Assembly: GCA_003988855.1 (NCBI GenBank)
Contig: QYAI01000109.1
Coordinates: 30,980 to 94,979, forward strand
Direction of reading: 5' to 3'
Source of the DNA: Arachnopeziza araneosa
Taxonomy: Eukaryota; Ascomycota; Leotiomycetes; Helotiales; Arachnopezizaceae
DNA length: 64,000 nucleotides
Shown here one piece after another: positions 53,563 to 62,198 of this stretch. The notes beneath the pieces were generated by a model that was given only the letters and a program-made list of their open reading frames with translations, was not told the origin of the DNA and made no database searches. A program made the position numbers and the translations under genes. Numbering within the stretch: the stretch's first letter is position 1; each line of letters opens with the position of its first letter.

Positions 53563-56457
53563 ATGGCAGATCCACCACTACCCATGTTCAGCAGGCCAAC
53601 CAGGTCATCCGCGATAGCGATTGTGAGTCCTGAATCGTACGCGATTCATGGAGTTGCAACCTCTGAAAAAAAATTATGTACCCAACAAGGCTTTACCCCC
53701 ACCGCAAGCAGGTCATCCGCGATACGAATTGCGAATCCCGATAGTTACACAAATATAGCGATACGTAGAGTCGCAACTACACGACAAGACTCTACCACCA
53801 CCGCAACCAGAGATATCGTCACCGCTCAGTGCTCGTTAGAAATACCCATGAGTCAAAAAGATCAAGAAGAACATAACATCTTGGCTAAATCTTTGAATCA
53901 GAGCAGTAGCCATGTCTTCAACATATATGCTCGCCCGTTTATCCCAGAAGCCTTATCTGTTTTAAACAAACTATCCGGCAGCCGCGAAATCAATACCCCG
54001 CCAGTGAAACAGATTGACTATAACACGTATGTCAGCAAATATTCTGGCTCGGACTTCATACTTGCTATCCCTCCTCGTACTGAGACGCCTGTGTATGCAT
54101 CATTTATGCTGCGAGAAGCAGATATCTTCACACAATATGAGCCGTATTTCAGCCATCAACTTGATCTGGAGATCCAGTCACAACACAAAGAGAACGACTC
54201 TTACGCACAATTTGAAGACCCCGTGACCATGAGGTCTCACGATAATGGCCAAATTTCTCTGTCGATTCTGGTTCCTGGACTTGGAGAATACAACCCTTAT
54301 ATCGAGGAAGACGATGTAATTCAGCTTCGTCAGCTTCTCTATGACAGTATGGGAAACATTGCTGGAATGAAAGACTGGCTACATTGGAACCGTCCAGGCT
54401 CTCCTTTGGCCAGAGTGGGTGGTGGTGCAGCGCCTGGCTGGACAAATATCGTATACAATGCTCGAGTTGTTGCAGTACAACGGAAACTAAATACGCTTGT
54501 GATTAGAGCTGACGGCCTTTGGGAACAAAACGCGAGCTACAGTAGACAAGCTCCACTTGGGCATATGAATACGCTCAAATACAACATCCGGTTCCCTGTT
54601 CCCATGGAAAGATTTAATTCCATGCAGAATGCTTTAACCGTAACTCAGAAAGCTCTCTGGGAAGGTAATGAAGTAAAAAATCAACAAAATCAACATCAGA
54701 CCCTGGAAAGCTGCTCTCAGGTATGCAATACTTGGCTCCAATCAATGCTTTACCCCACTGCAGAGCACTGTGAAGAACAGAAAGCTCTAAATCCTGGGTC
54801 TTTTACTCGTCCATTCATCGATCAACAAGTCAACTGGGAGCAGAAGAAGGCGATTGAGAGTATTTGCTCGCGAAACTATGGGAATATCCCATTCTTAATC
54901 TCTGGCCCTCCGGGTACTGGCAAAACCAAGACGCTGGTAGAGCTTGCACTCCAGTTGATAAATAATGTTGAAAAGATCTCGCACATCCTCTTCTGTGCAC
55001 CTTCAGATCCTGCAGCGGATACCATCGTCCAGCGTCTTAGTGCACAAATGAAACCAAATGAGTTATTTAGGCTCAACAGGCCGACACGGTCGTTTGCTGA
55101 AGTCCCTGCCTCGGTCCTTTCATACTGCTGTGTGGTGCGAGAAATGTTTCACCTGCCAAAATTCAAGCAACTGATGGCTTGTAAGATTGTGGTCACTACA
55201 TGTCGCGACGCTTCGCTGCTTCTGCATGCGCGATTGACCAATTCTGCTCTGTACGCCCTCGAACAGGACCTATATACCTCCATACGTCCATATGCTGCTC
55301 CGCCGCAGCATGCAGAGCTCCATTGGGGCGCTCTTTTGATAGATGAAGCCGCTCAAGCCATGGAACCCGAGGCTTTAATCCCAATAGCTATTGTTGCGCC
55401 ACCCATCCGATCCATAAAGCTTCTACTTCAACCTTTGTTCGTAATGGCCGGAGATCAGCACCAGCTCGGCCCGCGAACCTCATTACCCAACTCTCTTCTG
55501 AAAGTCTCTCTCCTGAAACGGCTTTTCGAACGATCTGTTTACGCCTCCCACCCACTTGCAAGGGGTAGAAATGGAGAGGCACCAAAGCCATTAGTTAAGA
55601 ATATTCTTCCCATCACACGCCCGGCCTTTGCGAATCTGATTCGAAATTATCGGTCCCATCCAGCAATCCTCGCCGTGCCATCTTCGTTGTTCTATCATGA
55701 CACTCTTGAGCCGGAAGCTACGGATATAGATCGTCTAGCTTCTTGGTCTGGATGGCAAGGAAAACAGTGGCCTGTACTGTTTTGTGAGAATGGTTCGGAG
55801 GACGAGCTGGAGAGGGATTTTGGTGGTTGGTATAATATTGGTGAAGCGAAACTTGCTTGCTGGTATGCTGCTCAGTTGATTGCTACCGGACTTGTGAGAC
55901 AGAACGAAGTGTGTATCATGAGTCCATTCAAGGCTCAAGTATTGCGTCTCCGTAGGACAATTCGGGATTCGAGATACGGTTCCCTATGGGATGTTGACAT
56001 CGGTCCCACTGAAGCATTTCAAGGTCTAGAGCGAGGAGTGGTCATCCTTTGCACTACAAGATCCAAGGCCCAATTTGTGAAGAGCGATAAAGAAGTTGAC
56101 TGGGGCATCATTGGAATGCCAAACAAGATGAATGTGGCACTAACAAGAGCAAAGTTTGGATTGATTGTGCTTGGAAAACGAGACATACTTCTTCCCGATC
56201 CTGATTGGAGAGCATTTTTAGGATTCTGTGACCGGAACGGTTTGGTAAGCAAACCAGTACCTGACACAATACTAGGAGAGCCTACTCGCCTTGAGAAGGT
56301 TCTTCTCGCTAGGGAAAGAGAAGACGACTCAGAGACAGAATCAAGAGGTTTGAAAGGAACAGTTCAGGATGATGAAATGTGGGCGAACGGCATGGAGGCA
56401 ACTCTGAATGTCGAAACTAATGACAGTGATTGGAAGAGTGAAGCGGAGGAAGTGTGA
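53563..56457 (+). CDS. Upf1-like superfamily 1 RNA/DNA helicase
   Basis: A 964-residue single-exon protein; I start at the ATG at 53563 (MADPPLPMFSRP). The SF1B motifs are all present: motif I GPPGTGKT (about 447-454), motif II DEAAQAMEPE (about 594), motif III AGDQHQLGPR, motif IV NLIRNYRSHPAILAVPSS, motif V EAFQGLERGVVILCTTR and motif VI NVALTRAKFGLIVLG. This is the Upf1/Mov10/SMUBP2-type layout. Such helicases act on RNA or DNA in decay, silencing or repair. The first about 90 residues contain an imperfect duplication (TRSSAIAIVSPESYAI and SRSSAIRIANPDSYTN). The C-terminal tail is acidic. The N-terminal about 440 residues have no domain I recognise. Confidence 0.9.
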   Translation: MADPPLPMFSRPTRSSAIAIVSPESYAIHGVATSEKKLCTQQGFTPTASRSSAIRIANPDSYTNIAIRRVATTRQDSTTTATRDIVTAQCSLEIPMSQKDQEEHNILAKSLNQSSSHVFNIYARPFIPEALSVLNKLSGSREINTPPVKQIDYNTYVSKYSGSDFILAIPPRTETPVYASFMLREADIFTQYEPYFSHQLDLEIQSQHKENDSYAQFEDPVTMRSHDNGQISLSILVPGLGEYNPYIEEDDVIQLRQLLYDSMGNIAGMKDWLHWNRPGSPLARVGGGAAPGWTNIVYNARVVAVQRKLNTLVIRADGLWEQNASYSRQAPLGHMNTLKYNIRFPVPMERFNSMQNALTVTQKALWEGNEVKNQQNQHQTLESCSQVCNTWLQSMLYPTAEHCEEQKALNPGSFTRPFIDQQVNWEQKKAIESICSRNYGNIPFLISGPPGTGKTKTLVELALQLINNVEKISHILFCAPSDPAADTIVQRLSAQMKPNELFRLNRPTRSFAEVPASVLSYCCVVREMFHLPKFKQLMACKIVVTTCRDASLLLHARLTNSALYALEQDLYTSIRPYAAPPQHAELHWGALLIDEAAQAMEPEALIPIAIVAPPIRSIKLLLQPLFVMAGDQHQLGPRTSLPNSLLKVSLLKRLFERSVYASHPLARGRNGEAPKPLVKNILPITRPAFANLIRNYRSHPAILAVPSSLFYHDTLEPEATDIDRLASWSGWQGKQWPVLFCENGSEDELERDFGGWYNIGEAKLACWYAAQLIATGLVRQNEVCIMSPFKAQVLRLRRTIRDSRYGSLWDVDIGPTEAFQGLERGVVILCTTRSKAQFVKSDKEVDWGIIGMPNKMNVALTRAKFGLIVLGKRDILLPDPDWRAFLGFCDRNGLVSKPVPDTILGEPTRLEKVLLAREREDDSETESRGLKGTVQDDEMWANGMEATLNVETNDSDWKSEAEEV

Positions 56458-58142
56458 GAGAAGGATAATAGAGGTTTATGTCGGATCTTTTGAACAGCAT
56501 GTACTTTTGAACTGATTTAAGACGGTTCCATAGTAATTGTATTGAATAGTCAATTTTCTGTTCTGTTCATCAGATGAGATTTAACTACTTGATAAAGATA
56601 TTCGCCGCCACTTATCCCTTCAGAATAGAGGCGAGGAAACGGTTGAAACCCCGCGTGACACAAAATTACTAACAGATCAAAGGAGCTAGAAAGTAGGAAA
56701 TATAGAAGAATGTACGAGTGGGTCTTCAATATCTAAACTACTCAAATTATGTATATAGATTCTCAAGCAATTGATACGGTGAAAATCGAAATCATGTCGT
56801 GGTGGGTTTCATTTTGCTCACTTAACATAAACTAAAAACTAAGGTATCCACTGTTACTGAATTAGAAATGGGAAAATAAACCTTTGGAGACCATTCCTCC
56901 ACAGCTGCGTATTAACAGTAAGGTTTGGTAATGATTTGGTAGGTAAAATGTACTCCGAATTATTTAGGATATATTTTCTGCCATAACGAGAGTAGAGAGT
57001 GCCAACTGGAAGATCTTGGATCATAAATCACGTGGTTAGATGCAATCACTCGCATCCGCCGAAAAAACGCCAGCGGATTCATGCAGGCCGATGCAATCTC
57101 TTTATGTCTTGAATAATTGCGGAATGAAGTGCCACGAAAATTCAAGGCTTCAGCCTCTTTTTTCTTAGGTGTTTCATTTTGCGCTCTCTAGCCGCCTAGC
57201 TACCTTTAATTTAACAGTCGAAGACCAAGGGACCAGCGAGCCATATGCCCCTCGAGTGAGTGTTAATCTAATATCAAAAGTCATAAAGACACGACCTTTT
57301 TCCTTTAAAAATGCACGATCGTACTGAACAGCGAAAAGTGAAATTTTTTAATAACCTTTTTGTAGGTTCAAGAAGTTGTGCAAATTTATTCGAGGACCGT
57401 AGAAACCACACCAAACAATAGCCGAACCATAGGTCAAGGCCAAGCGCGTCGCCGTGACGAACTATGCAGGGGAAAATGGTGCGTACCTAATGGAGAACAA
57501 TGGACCACCCAATCAGATCAAGTGAATATTTACAATTTCGTTCGCCTATCATTTCAGCGTTCCATTCCTACCCGCCAAAGCGGATCGGCAGCCATGTTTA
57601 ATCCTGAGCCGCCTCGCATACCGTGCTAGGCTATATCACGGCCTCATGGCTTGCTCTACCAGACTATCTGAAACTTTGAATGCGTTCATTACGTGGCAAA
57701 GCAATTCTGCTGCCGTTAAGATGTTCTTCAACCAATTGAACGCGGAACTGACGAGAGCTTGGCTACAAGAGACAGAAGGAAGGTTCAATCCGCTTTACGG
57801 CTTAGCTTTTCTCATCGATTCAATTATTTGGAAATACTTCCTCTTATAGATGGCAACCTTAGCAATCTTTATAATGGCATTCATAAGTAATAAAAGGGGC
57901 CTACAAAAGTTCCAGATCAGACAGCCCGCCACACTTTCTATACCACTGCGTTGACAAACTTAAACCAACACCCTCTAGGTCGGGGCGATGAAATTATCGA
58001 GCGCTTAGAGCATGTAGGCCCCGAAACCCGCTTGGTGAGAGTGATCATTTAAACAGGGTCGGCTCACCGAGGTTGCCGTTAATAAACTAAGATATGCATA
58101 TCTCTTTCTCAATACATCGCCGAAGGATGCGGGAAAGATGAA
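56458..58142. other. Gene-poor region with weak coding-like stretches
   Basis: Open frames at 57378-57629 and 57646-57849 (plus strand) have partly natural composition (RLSETLNAFITWQSNSAA) but no family and no joining intron I can support. The rest is AT-rich and non-coding. Confidence 0.3.
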
Positions 58143-58717
58143 CTAGTGGCTGACCGAAGTGGTCTTTTTGGTGTAGCTCAGCCACATTGTAAGGTTAAAC
58201 TTGGAGAGGCGTTGACGATTCGTTGACAATTCTTGAAACTGAAACGTAGTTACCGGAAAGATTCTCCTTCTCGGACAAAAGTCTTTACTGAGCAAAGAAC
58301 CATCAAGAACAATCTCCACCATACTGATTTGGCACTTCTCCCCGAAAAAATCATGCAGCTCAGTTGCTTGAATCACATCATTTTCACAGTGTCATGGAGG
58401 AATTGAATGATCCAACACGCCACTTGACTGGAACGACGGAATTTACTGGTTAGCAGATACTCTTGCCAAAAATTGTAAGCTATTGAATACTTTGAAAGGA
58501 TCGTTAGTGTTTCCATTCCAACTGCGTTCCGTGCACCGGTCTTGGAACATGCTACTAAAACTGGCATAGTGATAGGAATGAACGTGTAAAAGTAGAAGCA
58601 ATGAGTAATACTTTCAATGAACCCATGATGGTCAACGAAGGACACCATGTCCACCCTCAATACATCTGCCACATGATGAATACGAACCGAGGCTAAGGTT
58701 AGAACTGGATAACACAA
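58143..58717 (-). pseudogene. Unrecognised coding-like stretch, possible relic
   Basis: Two minus-strand frames, 58717-58373 and the overlapping 58376-58143, have natural composition. The first reads ADVLRVDMVSFVDHHGFIES and CFYFYTFIPITMPVLVACS, helical and Cys/Phe-rich. The second begins MIQATELHDFFGEKCQISMV. A CTAACCTTAG acceptor-like site lies just inside the first frame. They could be the end of a larger gene (a fungal regulator C-terminus is a loose guess) or a relic. No start or upstream exon is found. Confidence 0.25.
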
Positions 58718-58860
58718 CTACTCAAGCTACAAAAACAATATATAAACCGCACTCATTCCCCCTGGCATGTTATCCAAGTCCTCTATCAAGCTACCCAAGT
58801 TTATTACGAGCACAATCACCTGACAACCGTCAAACCCTTCTCCCATTACCAGGTTCCAAC

Positions 58861-59535
58861 ATGTCCTACACTCTTACCTCGAGATGGGAACCTTCTCATG
58901 TCTTGAACATCCTTACACCCAGTGATGACATAGGCTGTGCTGGCATTACCCAGCAAGGTCGTCCTTGCCGTTGGCGTCTGGACGGAGAAATCAAAGCCCA
59001 GATCCGCGAACTACTCCATCAGATGTCACAAACAACCCCTCGCCGCGCCCTGAGTGATCTACCACAACTCGCACGGCTCTGTCTCTGCGAGACCAACCAT
59101 CGAAATCAAGCAACGAGAGTGATTAACAAGTGGACTCCCTTACTCATAAACCATGCCACCTTCATCGAGAACAGAGATACACAGCCACGCCACGAGCTTG
59201 ACAGTCATCCAAACGCCACCGCCAATCCTTCCGCGTATAGAAATTCGCAAACTTCTCAAGCGAGGCCCGCGACCTGCAGCATAGATGATGTCCTAGCTGA
59301 GCTAGAGGCACTAGACATTCGGCAGAAAGAGCTGCAGGCCAAGTTGGAACGACTCCTTCCACAGATTGGGAGTCCACACCTCCACTCCAGCGCAGTTCAC
59401 AGTCCTCCAAGTCCCGTTCAGAGTCCTCCAATTTCTGTTCTGAGTACTCCAAGCTCGGCTGCCACATATCTACAAGACGAGTCCCCACTAAGCTCACAAA
59501 GCCGCAAGAAATTCTGGGGACGCCGTAAGAATTAG
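58861..59535 (+). CDS. 224-residue fungal protein with N-terminal Cys/Arg motif domain
   Basis: A single exon starting at the ATG at 58861. The N-terminal about 90 residues contain CAGITQQGRPCRWRL followed by LLHQMSQTTPRRALSDLPQL, LCLCETNHRNQATRVINKWT, a pattern I associate with a widespread fungal domain of unknown function (often repeated in larger proteins). Cys/His spacing suggests metal binding. A short coiled coil follows (DDVLAELEALDIRQKELQAK), then a Ser/Pro-rich repeat tail (about 178-210: PPSPVQSPPISVLSTP). No signal peptide. The C-terminus is basic (RKKFWGRRKN). No lesion was seen. Confidence 0.65.
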   Translation: MSYTLTSRWEPSHVLNILTPSDDIGCAGITQQGRPCRWRLDGEIKAQIRELLHQMSQTTPRRALSDLPQLARLCLCETNHRNQATRVINKWTPLLINHATFIENRDTQPRHELDSHPNATANPSAYRNSQTSQARPATCSIDDVLAELEALDIRQKELQAKLERLLPQIGSPHLHSSAVHSPPSPVQSPPISVLSTPSSAATYLQDESPLSSQSRKKFWGRRKN

Positions 59536-60087
59536 TTAGAATGGACACGGGAATATAAGAGTGATGAGACACATGAAGACGTGGACGAGATGATAGACAC
59601 GCATTTTGATTAGGATGTTGGCCATGTTTGTGCGTTTTCCTGTCATTTGTTAGCAAATTTTGATTTTCCCAAATTTATCAGCGACATGAGGCCCCAGAAA
59701 TGATGGGAAGCATGAGGAGATGACGAATATGGGATTAGAAAATAGTCCTCATCACACCTCGTGTAGAACCTCGTTTGTTAGCAATGGAAACTCTTTAATG
59801 AATCGTTCCAATCCTCTATTCGATATCAAATGACCCCTTCAAAGGCCATGGCCATGGCTAAGTTCGATGACAAAATGATAGTTTCCAGATCTCAACACTC
59901 AAACCTCTAAATTCTCACTTCTCTTATTCTATCTGATACCTAAGTTGAATTTCCGAATCACAAATAGACTCTATCTCATCAAAGGATTTTTTGGGCAGAG
60001 GATGCAGATAATCCATGTGTACTAAGGCCAGGAAATTGGAGCACTACATAACGCCAAAACCTGAAAGTTTACAAAATTATTAAGAGT
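59536..60087. other. Intergenic
   Basis: 3' flank of the 224-residue gene; I see no further gene. Confidence 0.45.
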
Positions 60088-60485
60088 TCAACCCAATATA
60101 AAGTCCTTCCATTGCTGAGGATGCCGACACGAGTTCTCGAATCCTTCCTTAAATACCTTCCCTAACCCAATTCTCCTAGAGATATCATCTTTCGTCTCAA
60201 TCAGCATGACATAGTAGAGATCCCAGGACGATTCTTTTCGCGTCATGGGAATATAATTTGCCCAAGCATCGTACTATCCATCACCAAAGTGCTTCGCTTC
60301 AGACAGAGCAATAAATTCAAGCGGGACATTAAGACCGCGAGGGGGATCTGGCCCTCCAGCCCAACCCAGAACTTGTCCAGAAGAATCGTTCCGCACCAGT
60401 CGTCCTTATAGTCAAGTATACGGTATCGGCGGAAGATCTTCTCATTTTCTGGCGGCAGGCGATACTCTGACTCAGTCCGGAAAGC
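60088..60485 (-). pseudogene. C-terminal relic of a HET-like protein
   Basis: Read on the minus strand, the upper part encodes EYRLPPENEKIFRRYRILDY. The frame then shifts near 60395 to SSGQVLGWAGGPDPPRGLNV, PLEFIALSEAKHFGDG, a TAG at 60274-60276, YDAWANYIPMTRKESSWDLY, YVMLIETKDDISRRIGLGKV and CRHPQQWKDFILG, stop at 60088. Conserved blocks of this kind (WDLYYVMLIE, ending W-K-x-I/F-I-L-G) are what I know as the C-terminus of one HET-protein subfamily. Only this end remains, with one stop and one frameshift, so it is a decayed gene fragment. No HET core is found upstream. Confidence 0.5.
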
Positions 60486-61459
60486 TATATTTGTTTTTTA
60501 AAGAAATTCCACGCAGTATTGAATAATATTTAAGTCCAAAAGGGTGTTCTTCGACGTTGGAAAACTACAAGATTAAGGTACGCATTATGTATAGCAGACT
60601 TCTCTCTAGCCCTAGTCCGAATTAAATCTGAATCTACCCCTTATTCTCCACACATCGGAAATGAAGTTCTGTCTACCGTACCGGCTACGTGACGTCTGTA
60701 ACACGTGATATTTCCATTCGCTGCCTATTACACTATTCTGTTCTGCAGTGTGAAAATCAGCCATTCTGCAAGACTGCATTTTAGGGACTAATACTTATCA
60801 TTATTTAACTCTAGTTTCTACCTGATAATACGTGTGCTAGATGCGGCCGAGTCACGACGTTTAACATGTTCCTTCCTGTACATAGAAAAATAGAGTCTAG
60901 AAAGAATTTTCAGTTCCGTTCTTTTCTTCTCGTAAAATACTCAACATCCTTATCGTCAGTGTTCGTTTCATCAAAATTGTCAATTTATTATCATAGATTT
61001 CAGTGTCGTTTCTCGTCTTACTCTGCCGTACTTCTATTAGTCTTCCTTCTTATCGAACTTCTGTTCGAGCTTCAAGTCTATCGAATTCCGACCGCTACAG
61101 TCACTCTTAATCCTGCTGTTCGCAATGTCTCGTTTGGATTTCTCAATCTGCTTAATAGCTTTGTGCTAAAATTGTAGCAGACAGCTCTTATCCCTCATCG
61201 CTGCGTCTAGTTCCTTGTCGACTTCTGCTGCACTTGTTAGCGAGTCCGGTATGTTCTCCTCACACTTCTACAATCATTTAGATCTTATAAGCTAATTTTA
61301 TGTAGCCGCTTTTGCTCTTGAAATTCTGCATCGAATCCTCGAAGTCGCCCTCCTCTATTCAGTTACGGTATTTGATATCGTTACATGCAGTCGTTACTCG
61401 ATACCTACTAGCTCCGCTCGATCCGCACATATCCTTAAGTTAATGCGTGTATCTCACTC

Positions 61460-61583
61460 ATTCCTAATCAGCGCTACATGCGTGTCTAATATATCACTAT
61501 TCAACACTAGGAGCTTGCACTCTCGTTCCCAATCAACGCTACATGCGTGTCTACAACATCACTGTCTAAACAACCGTCTTGCA
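61460..61583. repeat. Imperfect tandem duplication, unit about 64 bases
   Basis: Two adjacent copies (about 61460-61523 and 61524-61583) share CGCTACATGCGTGTCTA followed by a CATCACT/TATCACT block. They are diverged by substitutions and small gaps. Confidence 0.6.
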
Positions 61584-61728
61584 GCTGGCAATCAATCTAA
61601 GAGTGCTTCTCAGATTCTCTTCTATGATCTTCCTATTTGAGATTCTCAGCAGTCTTGAAGCTAGCAATCAATCCAAGAGTGCTCCTCAAATTCTCTTCTA
61701 CGATCTTCCCAGTTAAGATTCTAAGCAG
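61577..61728. repeat. Tandem duplication, two 76-base units
   Basis: 61577-61652 and 61653-61728 align end to end (GCAATCAATC-AAGAGTGCT, then ATTCTCTTCTA-GATCTTCC). Most differences are C/T or A/G transitions, as RIP of a duplicated sequence would give. Confidence 0.7.
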
Positions 61729-62198
61729 TAAGCGCTTATGTCTCCGAGGAATCTGACATCATCGACCAATACACTAGTCACGAGATAGCCAACTCCTTCG
61801 CTGACCTGACTAAACCCTCAAGCACATCCAAGCCTTCTTACTCTAACTTGTTCACGATCCCGACAAATCGATGCGACTCGTATTTCCTCCACAAACGATA
61901 GTATTGTTCGTTCATAAAGATGTTCCCTTTTTGCACTTTGGGTTCCGATCTTGCATCTTGTACGTGTCATGGAAAATGGCTTTGGAAGCATGTCAGGGAG
62001 TCTCACATGCTCTGGAACTAGCTCCTGCGAGCTCCTCATGTACATAAATACGGAGCTCTGCTCTCAGTTCTTTAATTCACTCTTTATATCTATTTAATAC
62101 AACTATCCCAAGCTTATCAAGCTCATTTACGTGCTCTCACTTCAGAAAGGATATGGTTGATGCGCTACTAAATGTTATATTATGTGTAAGTCCGTGCA

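Larger units (their letters stand above)
60486..62198. other. Gene desert, AT-rich, left flank of the transposon
   Basis: Low-quality open frames only (for example 60866-61177, rich in Leu/Ser/Phe). It contains the tandem duplications listed separately. It looks like long-degraded repeat DNA. Confidence 0.4.

Noticed and set aside
60866..61177. 103-codon open frame rich in Phe/Leu/Ser
   Set aside because: Typical of degraded AT-rich repeat DNA; no coding evidence.
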